Position numbers and translations under genes: made by a program. DNA of 64,000 bases from Isochrysis galbana. Its lineage: Eukaryota > Haptophyta > Isochrysidales > Isochrysidaceae. Below the pieces are notes generated by a model. The model was not told the origin of the DNA and did not search any database. It saw nothing but the letters and a program-made list of their open reading frames with translations. Positions 1-9,058 of this stretch are shown one piece after another; position 1 is the stretch's first letter; the number at the start of each line of letters is the position of its first letter. The stretch lies in assembly GCA_018136815.1 (NCBI GenBank), contig CM030934.1, positions 5,665,318-5,729,317 on the forward strand. Direction: 5' to 3'.

Positions 1-510
1 GATGGTATCTATTCTGGGGACTTTCCACTCGATGCTTCGACCGAACATCCACCGAAGGATACCCCAGACGGCGTTCTGGAAATCTTCACCCTGAGTGTTT
101 TCCACATTGGTCCTCACATGTGCCAACCAAAAGCTCGATGTAGGTGAATGTACAGTTGAGGAGAACGCCAGCTGGAGTGGGACATCATCTCCTTGTGCAA
201 GTATACCTCTTCCGGTACGCATTACCATGTCTGCGACAGCTTCGAACACCTCTTTCTTCACAGACTCGATGCTTTCTCTCACGGCACTACAATCCCAATG
301 TTTGTATCTTTGGAGCTCTGTGGTGAAATTGGAGTCACGTTGGAGCTCTTCACAAATACATATATCCATTATGTCACTTGTCATACCACTCAAGTCCAAC
401 CATTCCTTGTCAGACATCTGTGCTATGCTCATAGACGCTAGTGATTTCACGGAACGCTTCCTTTTTCCTAGCAGCCCATTCACGACAGATTGGGGATCCC
501 TTTCGCCCAT
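1..510 (-). CDS. Unknown protein, N-terminal part, runs off the left edge
   Basis: A frame read leftwards from an ATG at 508-510 stays open for 170 codons to base 1, so the 3' end lies outside the window. The protein starts MGERDPQSVVNG, has a basic cluster KRKR at residues 16-19, and then a hydrophilic, probably helical stretch with scattered Cys and Trp (DICICEEL, KHWDCS, GILRWMFG). I recognise no domain. Codons end often in A or T (GAA, ATA, ACA), unlike the GC-rich host genes nearby, which fits a mobile-element, viral-like or recently transferred origin but does not prove it. The long open frame and the consistent codon bias are the reasons for calling it. Confidence 0.55.
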   Translation of the reverse strand, partial: MGERDPQSVVNGLLGKRKRSVKSLASMSIAQMSDKEWLDLSGMTSDIMDICICEELQRDSNFTTELQRYKHWDCSAVRESIESVKKEVFEAVADMVMRTGRGILAQGDDVPLQLAFSSTVHSPTSSFWLAHVRTNVENTQGEDFQNAVWGILRWMFGRSIEWKVPRIDTI

Positions 511-651
511 AGGAAGCGCTCGTGGTACTAGGAAGATTAGATTATATTAATCCTGCCACGAAATACCTAGGCCTACAGGCTTTGGCCATGCGTAAAAGCT
601 AACGTTATGTACGAAGGCGCTATGCGACCATAAGCGCGCCCTTCCTCCTCG

Positions 652-957
652 GTGCCACAAGGCAGACGAGACCATGGCAGGAGGCGGAGGGCGGAAGCTC
701 TCCTACACTCTCACAAAAAAAAATGTACAAAATGTGGAAGACCACCTCCCGATTCGATCATGTATCAGAAGTTATGCAACCGCATTCTTGGTCGCCCCAA
801 TCCGGAGAAACATAACAATACTGAACGCAATTCCACGACAACAATACTCATAAATAAAAGGCATAAAAGGCAGCCTACACCGTCTACGCGGAAGACTGAC
901 GATCACTCAAGTATCAGTGATGAAGACTGGAACAAGATTATTTCGGGAGATCTCTAA
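652..957 (+). CDS. Possible small A-rich coding region, unknown
   Basis: An open frame divergent to the left-edge gene ends at TAA 955-957. The first in-frame ATG is at 760, so the true product may be only about 65 residues. It has a CTKC pair, a basic Asn/Thr-rich middle and an acidic end (DEDWNKIISGDL). The base composition is A-rich like the neighbouring left-edge gene, so both may belong to one foreign segment. It could equally be an exon of a larger broken gene or chance. Confidence 0.25.
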   Translation: MPQGRRDHGRRRRAEALLHSHKKKCTKCGRPPPDSIMYQKLCNRILGRPNPEKHNNTERNSTTTILINKRHKRQPTPSTRKTDDHSSISDEDWNKIISGDL

Positions 958-1075
958 ACGTCACAAAAAGTCAGGTAAATCGGACCCCTTCGTTCAGGCT
1001 GACATCGCCAGCATACCCTCTTGCCAAACGAGTGGGTTGGATAGCGCTACCCTCATGATCCCCACGATCTTCCGC

Positions 1076-1262
1076 GATTGAACGCTTTTCCATGCGGTGG
1101 GGGGGGGTGATGGTGATTGAACGCGTTCCACGTGTAGGCTGATGGTGATTGAGCGCTTTTTCCATGCGGTGGGGGTGATGGTGATTGAGCGCGTTCCACG
1201 TGTAGGCTGATGGTGATTGAACGCTTTTCCATGCGGTGGGTGATGGTGATTGAGCGCTTCTC
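1076..1262 (+). repeat. Minisatellite, about 60-bp unit, three copies
   Basis: The block alternates GATTGAACGCTTTTCCATGC, GGTGGGGGTGATGGTGATTG and GCGTTCCACGTGTAGGCTGA. Units differ in the length of the G run and by a few substitutions. The same minisatellite occurs in reverse orientation at 58466-58606. Confidence 0.85.
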
Positions 1263-1274
1263 GCCTTGCCTGTC

Positions 1275-1400
1275 ACCCGGACGAGGAAGCTTACTTGACA
1301 TATGTGGAAGGTCTTACGCCAGTCGCGCGATTCGGGTATGGTCGCGCGTCGATATCTCGTTGAAATCACTGTTCCCCTCCCTACCGTCTTTCACACATAC
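1275..1400 (+). repeat. Dispersed repeat copy, partner at 54715-54845
   Basis: The segment contains GTCGATATCTCGTTGAAATC and GTCACCCGGACG; the reverse complement of 54715-54845 carries the same order of words with substitutions. From 1401 to 1829 I see no convincing gene, only the presumed 5' region of the next gene. Confidence 0.6.
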
Positions 1401-1829
1401 ATTACTCAACTGTGCCGTAGTTAGAGTTAATAGTTAATGGCTGACCAGGTGCCAGGTGGCAGGTGGCAGGCAGGTGGGTTTAGGTATTGGGAGTCGCTTC
1501 TCACAGTTCATGGGGCCTGTTAGTTTTTGTTCTCTGTCGTTGTCGATTTTTGTGGTGCTTTTGTAATATGCTCTACCTCCATTCCATCCAGTGGCGTGCT
1601 ACCGTCCGTCGAAAGGCGCGCGCTGTCGAGAAGCGCACATTCGGTCGTTCCCAGTCAGCAATCATCTCGGCGCGCTGTGAACGCGCTATGAAATGAAGCG
1701 GCTGCGAGCTCGTCGCCTTGGCCCTCCCTCGCGCCTAGGCTTTACTCTGCTCCGCCTCCCCCGTTTGATCTCCTCCCTTTCCGTCCCGGAGAGGGCACTC
1801 GCCCGGCCGTCGCGCGCGCTCGACAGCCG

Positions 1830-3116
1830 ATGGGCAGGAAGGGCGGGCGCGCCGCCTCCGCGTCGCCCCCCCCAACCTCTGATGACAGCGAGCCCCACCA
1901 ACCGCTCACTGAGAAGCTTCTTCTAGAGGACAGAGTTGCTGAGGCCAAGGGGAGTGCACCTGGCGAAGGGAGCGGAAGGAGTGCCAGTCAGATCAAGAGA
2001 GAGAAGCAGAAGGCGGCCGCTGCCCGTAACCTCGCCGTGGCGGCGGATGCGGGCGGACGACCATCCAACGGATCGGACCATCAGAGCTCCGTCAAGAGCG
2101 CGAGCCAGGTGAAGAGGGAGAAGCAGAAAGCTGCCGCCGCGCGCAAGAAGGCGGCCGCAAATGCGGCTGCGATGAGCTCGCCCGACCTTCACGTCATCTT
2201 CTCCACGAGGTACCCGCTCAGTGCGAAAGGAGAGTCGGATGTGGCGGCGGCTGAGATGACATTCGACCAGGCAGCGGCCGCCCTGTTGGAGGTGCGGTCG
2301 CTCGATGCCGACGCCGTTCGGTCCTCTGACGCCATACGAGTGCTTCTGGACTCGGCGCGTGAAGAAGTGGAGCAGCTGCAGCCGGGCGGGAGCAAGAAGC
2401 TTCTCCCACGCACGCTGAAGTGGTGTGCGTCCAATATGCCGTTGCTCAACGGGTTTCTGGCTTTGCCGCAAGAGGCGAGGTCGGACGCGCCGGCAGTTCG
2501 GCTGGGGAGTGCTCGGCTTCTCCTCGTGGAGCTGCTCATGGTCCTCCTCGCGGCCAAGAGGCCGCCGTCGACCACTGCTCTCGTGGGATGCCGGCCACCG
2601 CCGACCAGCTCGTTGGCGAAGCTCTTGTTAGCCCATCCCAATGCCAGCATCTTCGGCGATGCGGTGTTGCGGCTGGTCCGCGCCATGTTTCAGATGGGCA
2701 CGAAGCCCTTGCGTGCCGCCGTGCTCGGCGGGCCGGAGCCTCTGCAGTCGGTGGTAGTGTCTGCTCTATCTGCGGAGGTGGCCGCCGTCGTGCACAACGG
2801 GCCCGCGCCGCCTTCGGCGCCCACACGCCCGCATTGGATTGCAATAGCGAGCGCCCTCGAGGCGGCGGCGGCGGCGGACAGGGAGGCCCAAGGAGTTCTT
2901 GCGATGCAGGCGGGGTGGGCGGAGCTCGTGCTGGCGCTACCGGCATTGCGCGCGCGTTACTCAGAGGGATCGTTGTGTGGGCCGCCCCCCATCCGGCCGC
3001 CTGGAGGCGCGGGGCGTGTGGACGGTGAGATTGACCCGTATCTCGCCGCGATGTGCGGTGAGATGGGCCAGTATCTCGCCGCGCTTCAGCGCGTGCAAGA
3101 CATGGCGGCAGCATAG
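1830..3116 (+). CDS. Unknown Ala/Leu-rich protein with duplicated KREKQK motif
   Basis: A 428-residue single-exon frame starts at the ATG at 1830 (MGRKGG) and ends at TAG 3114-3116. The first 115 residues are polar and low in complexity and hold a duplicated motif, SASQIKREKQKAAAAR at 51-66 and SASQVKREKQKAAAAR at 90-105, which look like short basic helices able to bind nucleic acid or act as localisation signals. From about residue 118 the protein becomes alpha-helical and rich in Ala and Leu, with long amphipathic stretches (residues about 215-240 and 280-305) of the armadillo/HEAT-like sort, but no family signature is clear. Codon use is strongly GC-ending. I do not recognise the family and propose no function. 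Confidence 0.7.
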   Translation: MGRKGGRAASASPPPTSDDSEPHQPLTEKLLLEDRVAEAKGSAPGEGSGRSASQIKREKQKAAAARNLAVAADAGGRPSNGSDHQSSVKSASQVKREKQKAAAARKKAAANAAAMSSPDLHVIFSTRYPLSAKGESDVAAAEMTFDQAAAALLEVRSLDADAVRSSDAIRVLLDSAREEVEQLQPGGSKKLLPRTLKWCASNMPLLNGFLALPQEARSDAPAVRLGSARLLLVELLMVLLAAKRPPSTTALVGCRPPPTSSLAKLLLAHPNASIFGDAVLRLVRAMFQMGTKPLRAAVLGGPEPLQSVVVSALSAEVAAVVHNGPAPPSAPTRPHWIAIASALEAAAAADREAQGVLAMQAGWAELVLALPALRARYSEGSLCGPPPIRPPGGAGRVDGEIDPYLAAMCGEMGQYLAALQRVQDMAAA

Positions 3117-3329
3117 AGGGGGCTCTAGAATCGACCTCCACTTGCCGAGGAGGATGAAACATGCAGGTGTGTGGCCAGCCCCACTTGGTTCAATCTAGGA
3201 GCGCCGGTATTCGTTCTAATTCGGGGCACCCGGTGGCAAAGAGAGTTGGCAAATCTTCGAGTTCTCGGGGGTCATTTGTGTGGACGTTTTTGCTTGCGGT
3301 CTGTTTCGGGGTTCGGGGAGCCGGGTGCC

Positions 3330-4060
3330 CCTGATGAACTAGGCCCAAAAGCCCTGTCCCGGGTCAACTTCTTCGAGTTCCAGGAGCAGTTCTATGATGG
3401 CGGCGTAGACTGCCGCGTCTTCGAAAGTGTAGTCCTCCTCTTGGTGGAGGGAGAGGTCGAAAGTTGCATCTGTTTCGGTTTCTTCTTGCTCTCCATCAGA
3501 TGGTGGCTCCTGAGTAGTGGGTGGCAAGTTGGGGGTCAGTAGGTGGTGCGTGTGCGTGTGCTGAGGTATGGTCGTTGTGTGGATGGTCCGCCGTCCGCTC
3601 TCCAGTGGGATCGTGTGAAGGTTCTATTGGTGTGAATGGTGTAGTAGTCTTCTGTGGCAATGGGTTGATAGTTAGGAGTGTGTGTGGTTTGTGCCCATGA
3701 GGGCCACACGGCCTCGGGTCGCGCTGCCGGGGCAGCGCGGCCGTCGCCAGGGTGGGAGAGGCCTCTGCCATCAGGCATGCCCTATGGGTGTGCGGCTTTG
3801 CGTGCCTTGCTCTGTCGGAGGGTTGGCCTGTGCTGCAGCTTGTTGTTGTTGTTCCCCCGTAGGGGAGAGGCCCGCATTGCTGCTGTGAGTTGTGTGGCCG
3901 GGGCCACGGGCCGTGCGGCGCGACCAGGGTCGCGCTCACCTGCTCGGCCTCTGCTAGTGGGCGCGGTCGCTTCGCTAGCGACTGCGCGACTGCTCCATGG
4001 GGGCTGGGCGGGGGCTCCCTCGGCGCAGGGGCGGCCCGAAGGAGAGCAAGAGCGCCGCGT
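3330..4060 (-). mobile_element. LINE 5' fragment, same family as 11814-15656
   Basis: The minus strand encodes broken pieces of the N-terminal half of the same LINE protein found at 13458-15632. Shared blocks include VAPHGPW, ACLMAEA, LATAALPRQR and AVYAAIIELLLELEEVDP. The matching frame changes at least twice (for example near 3990 after MEQSRSR and near 3530), so this copy is dead. It stops at the FWA block near 3339, so the zinc fingers, endonuclease and reverse transcriptase are absent. Confidence 0.8.
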
Positions 4061-5170
4061 CGGTGTCAGAGCATAGGAAACGAACCTCGCGCAGGGGGGG
4101 GGGGGGGTATGTGACGGCCGGAGGCGACGGACCGCACGCGGAGATAAAGAACCTCGCGCGGGGGACGGGGACCGAGGGCGCGGCTTGGGGGCGCTGAACG
4201 CCTCCTCGTCCTTGATCTTGATTCCACGGTCCGTCCGTGGAGGTGAACGTCATGATTATTTGTGAGTAGTCCATTTGGAATTCTTGTTCGTCGTCTTGTC
4301 CGTCCCCTCCTTGGGGTGTTGCCTGTGCGTATTTGCGGGGTGGGGTTCTTTGGGTTAGCTTCACTAGAGCATAGTGAGACAGTGTGGTTGGATTTGTGGG
4401 TCTTGCTGTTGGATTTGTGGGTGGTGATGAGGGTGTAAGGTGTGGCCGCATTCGCGGCACCCGCGTTCCGTCTCAGACACGCGCGTCACGCGTGTCTGGG
4501 TTGGAGTGGTTCTGTGTTGCCTTCTGAGCCTCCGTGGGCTCTTGCGTGGGTGCCAGCGGTTGGTCGTGCTAAGCCTTGTAGCACTTGCTGCTTGCTGCAG
4601 GGCTTCTTCTTGAGTGTTTTGATGGTGGTCATTTCGACCGGCTTGGCCTATGCCTCGTGCCTGCACACGTGGTCAGTGCCGCAGCATTGTAGGGGCCCAG
4701 CCCGGAGGCTTTCCCTGCATGGGAGGTAGAGCTCTGTGGCTCCGGCTGTGTGTGGGTTCGGCTGTGCTGGCTGGAGCCCGTGCTGGTGTGTTGTGTGTTG
4801 TTGGGTTGAGTCTTGTCCGTGTCCGTGTGGCAATGTGGACTTGGCTCGGGCCGTGGCTCGCGGGTACCTGGGCTGGCATGGCCCTGGTTGGAGAGCGCTA
4901 CGTCTGCGTGGCGTCCGTCATGACGTGATCAGTAGTGAGAGCAAAAACAAAAAAAATCACAATTGTAGTGCCAGCAAAAACCAAAAACAAAACATTCGAA
5001 TCGCAAACTTCGAGACCAAAAACTGCAAATGGGAAATCAGACTCTGTGTGTCTAGTATGTCAGTAGCAACACGGGGAAGTGTTCAACGGTGAGTCTGGGC
5101 GTCTACCTTGCACACGAATATTCATGCCTACAGCCTTCTAGATGGGCAGGAATACAATAGTCGGCGCGCT
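4061..5170 (-). mobile_element. Degenerate LINE-like 5' region
   Basis: The minus strand carries proline/threonine/histidine-rich open pieces resembling the low-complexity N-terminal part of the LINE proteins in this window (compare 57184-58060). The part 4970-5170 contains TTCGAGACCAAAAACTG and ATATTCATGCC-like words also found at 11170-11500 and 34386-34700. No conserved catalytic domain is visible. The boundary with the LINE fragment 3330-4060 is uncertain. Confidence 0.4.
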
Positions 5171-5540
5171 CCATCGCCGATACTATCGCAACCAAGTATA
5201 AACTTAGTTGCTACCAACATAGTTGATGTGAAGTGCATGAGAATCAAACTAAATGCGTTGACTAGCAAGCTGCAATTCACGCAGAACTTCAGCGCAAACG
5301 CCCTCACTGACTTTCTGATACGCTTTTCGTCGTTGTCCCGTATTTGTATATCGAGGGTTTTGTCGATTTCCGACTATGCGAGCCCAGTTGCCAATCAGCG
5401 ATCAAGGATCGGAGACTAGGGTACGGCCATACTTGCCATCATAGAGCCAGCGGCACTAGCATAGGGAGCTTTTTAGATAGTTTGCTCTCAGTCCTATGGC
5501 CGTGGGTGCTGCTGTGACGAATTATTGCCGTGCCATTGCC
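5171..5540. other. Intergenic, no gene seen
   Basis: No open frame with coding character and no clear repeat was found between the LINE debris and the 3' end of the gene on the opposite strand. Confidence 0.5.
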
Positions 5541-5543
5541 CGC

Positions 5544-6536
5544 TCAGAGTTCGTCATGCAACATCGCGGGCTCGGCCTTGGGCTTTGGTCTGTGTAAGAA
5601 GGAGTCTCTCCCGTTGATGACGAAGACACGGAGCCGGCGGTACAGCTTCGACTCGGCCAACGTGTCTTCAGAGCGCAGGTTGATTGCATCTAGCGAAAAG
5701 CCGTTTGGGAACTTGAGGTTTCCAATAGGGGACGCTGTCGGGATACTGAAGGAACCAGCAAAGGAGCCCCAGCCAATCTTCTCGCCGCCAGAGAAGACCG
5801 AGATAGTGGCCCCTGAGCTGGTGGTGACGCCAGCACCTGCCTCAACGATAGCATCCTCCCCCGACGTTGGCCCGTTGAATGCGAGTTGGATCGACCGCAT
5901 GGAGCTCATCCCCCCAAAGACTTGGACACCCTTCTCATCACCTTTACCGTCTAGGACTACGAATGCCGGCCCGTTGCCTGGCCACTGCAACGTCGTGTCG
6001 CCAATTTTCAACCACGTCGCTCCCAACCGCTCGTACTCAATGCCAGCTTCGGAGAGCACTGTGTTCTCTGCCAATGTGACAGTGCACAGAAATCCAGAGG
6101 GGAGGGGCATGGCCGGCAAGTCAATGATCTTGAAGCTATTGGAGGTGTCTGGACCGTTGCCGCGGAATTTCCCAGGAAGCCATTCCCACGGAATCATGGT
6201 AGTGCTGCCAGCTGGTGCGTTGTCAACGCGAAGCACCTTGGCATGGTGGAAGGCAACCGAGACGGACGAGGGCACGAGCTCATCCCACTCGAAGGCTTCG
6301 CCGCGGCCAGCTGCAATGTATATGTCCATCTGCGGCGGCTGATCGCCAATCCCGCCGTGCGGCACGCCGATGATCGCGCCATGCACCTCGTCGGCACTTA
6401 CGGCCGCGGCCGCCAGCAGCATTGCTGCACAGATCGAGCAGCCAACCGCACGCGGTCGCAGACCGACACGCTGCTGCAATCGCTCTGTGCAGCCAGCCTC
6501 TCCCCGCGGCATCTCTGCCTCCCTCTCTTGCTTCAT
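5544..6536 (-). CDS. Unknown secreted or signal-anchored protein
   Basis: A 330-residue frame starts at ATG 6534-6536 and ends at 5544. Residues 1-28 are charged, then AVGCSICAAMLLAAAAVSA (about 30-48) forms a hydrophobic segment followed by DEV, which looks like a signal peptide with a long n-region or a signal anchor; an internal start at MPRGEAG (residue 9) would shorten the n-region. The mature part is beta-rich, with Gly/Ser/Thr turns (GAGVTTSSGATISVFSGG) and blocks such as TMIPWEWLPGKF, suggesting an extracellular or lumenal beta-fold. No catalytic motif or known family was recognised. Codon use is host-like. Pyrimidine-rich CCCTCTCT tracts lie just upstream (6540-6620). Confidence 0.7.
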   Translation of the reverse strand: MKQEREAEMPRGEAGCTERLQQRVGLRPRAVGCSICAAMLLAAAAVSADEVHGAIIGVPHGGIGDQPPQMDIYIAAGRGEAFEWDELVPSSVSVAFHHAKVLRVDNAPAGSTTMIPWEWLPGKFRGNGPDTSNSFKIIDLPAMPLPSGFLCTVTLAENTVLSEAGIEYERLGATWLKIGDTTLQWPGNGPAFVVLDGKGDEKGVQVFGGMSSMRSIQLAFNGPTSGEDAIVEAGAGVTTSSGATISVFSGGEKIGWGSFAGSFSIPTASPIGNLKFPNGFSLDAINLRSEDTLAESKLYRRLRVFVINGRDSFLHRPKPKAEPAMLHDEL

Positions 6537-7079
6537 TTGCCTCCCTCCCTCTCTCTTCTATTCCCTCTCGCCTTCCCTCTCTTTTTGCACCCTTCCCTCA
6601 CTTCCCCTCCCTCTGCTCGCCGTCAGTGCAGGAAGAGCCCCCGCTCTCGATCCTTCCCCCCGCCCGCCCGCCCGGGCCGGCAACCACCTCGACACCTCAC
6701 AGCACCAAGTGAAGATTCTAAAAAAAAACAGAAGATTCGGGGCAAACCACCCGGCGGGGGGGTTTGCAGCGCGCTGAGACTTGCCCCACAATCAAGCACC
6801 CGCTTGATCCCACAATGTGAGGCGGAGATAGTATCTCGAACCGTTGAGATCGAATCTCTCCCATAGCAATGGCAGTCTTCCTGCTCGTTTTGAGCGAGTT
6901 GTGGAGACCATGGCGGCCCGGGATGGCGTATGGCGTCCGGGGGGATTCGTCGAGGATCGTCCTGCGTCCTGCCCGGCGCCGTGGTGCAGAGCGGATGGCC
7001 GTTGCTTTCGTCGCACGACCCCCACAGCCCAAGACCCTAGACGTAAGAGCTGAGGGGTGCTTGGAGTGATTCGATGTGG
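6537..7079. other. Upstream/intergenic region without a gene
   Basis: CT-rich tracts, an A run at 6720-6728 and GC-rich unique sequence. No supported gene. The segment ends at the 7-bp target duplication of the next element. Confidence 0.5.
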
Positions 7080-7328
7080 TAAAGTGTAGGGTGGTCAAAC
7101 ACGCCTTTTAACTTCTAAGGGTGAAAATTCACCAAGTCAAGATTCAAGATTGAGGTTTTATCACGCGATTTTTAGGGAATTACCCTGGAAATGGGTATAT
7201 TAGGCAGAATCTTATCAGAAATATGCACATTTTCGACGCCATTCGACACACAGACCCAAAAACGTTTTCGCGCTCGTCCGAAATTGACGTCGACCACAGG
7301 TCGCGCCTGCGTTCCCCGGGCACGGTTA

Positions 7329-7358
7329 AAGTCGCGTTCCGTCAAAAGAGGGCCAGGT
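7329..7358 (+). repeat. Dispersed 30-bp motif, copy 1
   Basis: It starts AAGTCGCGTTCCGTCAAAAG and continues AGGGCCAGGT. Identical copies are at 18319-18348 (+) and 25166-25195 (-). The inner words GTCGCGTTCC also occur in the inverted repeats at 20556-20640 and 22517-22602. Confidence 0.9.
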
Positions 7359-7597
7359 GATTTTTTTTTCACCCAGAGGTTACTAGGGAGAGGAAGGGAT
7401 CTGAGATGATCTGGGCGTGGCTACGATAGCGGTACCAATAGCCACGCGCGAGGCGAGAATATTAGATAGGTTTTTTTTACCTATTACCTATTAACAGGTA
7501 ACAGGTCTGGTAGACCTCTTGACCTCTTAATAGAACCTATTAGAAGCCTATTGTCCCATCTGGGCGTGAAAATCCGAGGAGCCGACGAAAACATAGA

Positions 7598-7648
7598 GAG
7601 AACACCTGCCGCCGATGCTCTGGTTGAGCATCGGCGGCAGGTGTTCTC
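7598..7648. repeat. Perfect hairpin: 23-bp stem, 5-nt loop
   Basis: The left arm (7598-7620) starts GAGAACACCTGCCGCCG and ends ATGCTC; the loop is TGGTT; the right arm (7626-7648) is the exact inverse complement. It lies within the 1.2-kb element. Confidence 0.95.
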
Positions 7649-8299
7649 CCTGCCTCACGGCGTCGAAAGACGAGTCGGGAACCTGCCGTTTGGGGCGTCA
7701 AAGGCATTGTAGGTACGGGCTCGGTCGACCTGCGCCAGAGCGGGCGCGATCGGCAGCGCACCTGTCCCGCAATCGGCCAACAAACTTTTGTCGACCAGCG
7801 AGCAGCGTCGAGCGCCATGGCGTCCTGGTGCTCCAGCTCCTCGTCAGTCGCGAGCCAGAGCGAATCCTGCGGGGCGAGGGTCGGGACCGTTAAGGAGCAT
7901 CCTCTGACGGCCGAATCGGCCGTGTGCGAGCCGTGTGTGGTGCGCATGTGCATGCGTGGACGTCATCGCTGGGGCACCAGGGTTTGAAATTTGCTTTATA
8001 GGCAATATGGGGCGTCGGACCCCTAATTTAATATATGTCTAGGTACCTTTTAAGTAAAAGAAACACATCTCTCAGTGGGAGCGACGTCCAGTTCGGCTCG
8101 TGTGAGCCGCCAGAGCGTGTGCAAGGGGGGGGGGGGGTCCGACGGGATTTCGCACCGTCTTTTCGGACGAGGATTCTGAAAAGGCGGGGAGACCCTCCGA
8201 GCCGCTCTCGCCGGGGCTTTCCGCTCACGGTCAAAAATGTCGACCCCCCCCCATATTAGTACTTAAAAAGCCGTGTTTGACCGCCCTATAAAGTGTCCT

Positions 8300-8830
8300 T
8301 CCCACCCTTGTGAATTGTGGTGAATGTGAATGCTTGCGGATCTGTGATCTGCTGGCATTGGCATTGGTATTGGCCACCACTGAAGAATTTGTGTAGACGT
8401 AGACGTGTAGACTGACCATATTGTCCAGGTCCCACCAGTTGTCAGTTGTGGGAACGCGTGGCGCACTCGGCAGCCACAAATTCGAAGGAAAGATTTTCAT
8501 CGAATGCGTCGAGTCCATTCGATGATGTGTTCCACCCTTGCCCTTGACAAGCCCTTGATTGAGCGTCGACGCGCGCGCCGGTGACATGGTCATGGAGATT
8601 GCGGTGACCTCTCGGCGGGGGTACCACGTTAGAACTTATAGCGTCGTATGACATCTTGTTAGCTAGCATCCCTAGCCACATACACCGGACGAGCCAGTAA
8701 TGGCTCCGCCAACCGCGCACACCCCCATCGCGGGGTAGAGGCTCCGTTGCCGTCGAAGGGCTACGGTCCCGCAGCACTAAGGTTATACTAACACAACAAT
8801 AAAACTAAAACTCTGACGGGCGGTGAGAAT
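8300..8830 (-). mobile_element. Copia-like LTR and gag start, degenerate copy
   Basis: On the minus strand this region aligns with 60346-60800: GTCAGAGTTTT, a segment with CTACCCCGCGATGGGGGTGT, TGGCTCGTCCGGTGTATGTG, then TTCTAACGTGGTACCCCCGC, and a gag-like frame with WLVRCMWLGMLANK and WWDLDNMV. The LTR would be about 175 bp. This copy carries several indels relative to the one at 60346. Confidence 0.6.
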
Positions 8831-9058
8831 TCGGTCCCCGCCCGCCGGCATCTCAATAATAGAGTAGAGAGAAGCCGCGCTGGTTTCACCGCTGCGTTTG
8901 GGAAAGTACAATAGCACTTTTACGGGCGGGTATTCAGGACAACCTCTGCCGGAAGCGTTGACTTTTTCATATAATCTACGGGTTCATTTTCTGGAGAAGA
9001 AGCTGCCCTGCGCGCTGCGCGACGCTCTCCTCTCCGAGTGCTCGAGGGGTCGATCGGC

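Larger units (their letters stand above)
7087..8288. mobile_element. 1.2-kb terminal-inverted-repeat DNA element with 7-bp target duplication
   Basis: The left end reads TAGGGTGGTCAAACACG and the right end is its inverted form, CGTGTTTGACCGCCCTA, with one mismatch in 17; similarity continues inward for about 30 bp (TTTTAACTTCTAA against TTTTTAAGTACTAA). TAAAGTG flanks both ends (7080-7086 and 8289-8295). No transposase frame is visible, so it is non-autonomous. It contains a 23-bp perfect hairpin (7598-7648), a dispersed motif at 7329-7358 and a LINE-3'-end-like word near 7450. The superfamily is not assigned: a 7-bp duplication and TAGGG termini do not clearly fit hAT or piggyBac. A related end lies at 61515-61620 and a bare terminal word at 26553-26566. 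Confidence 0.8.
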
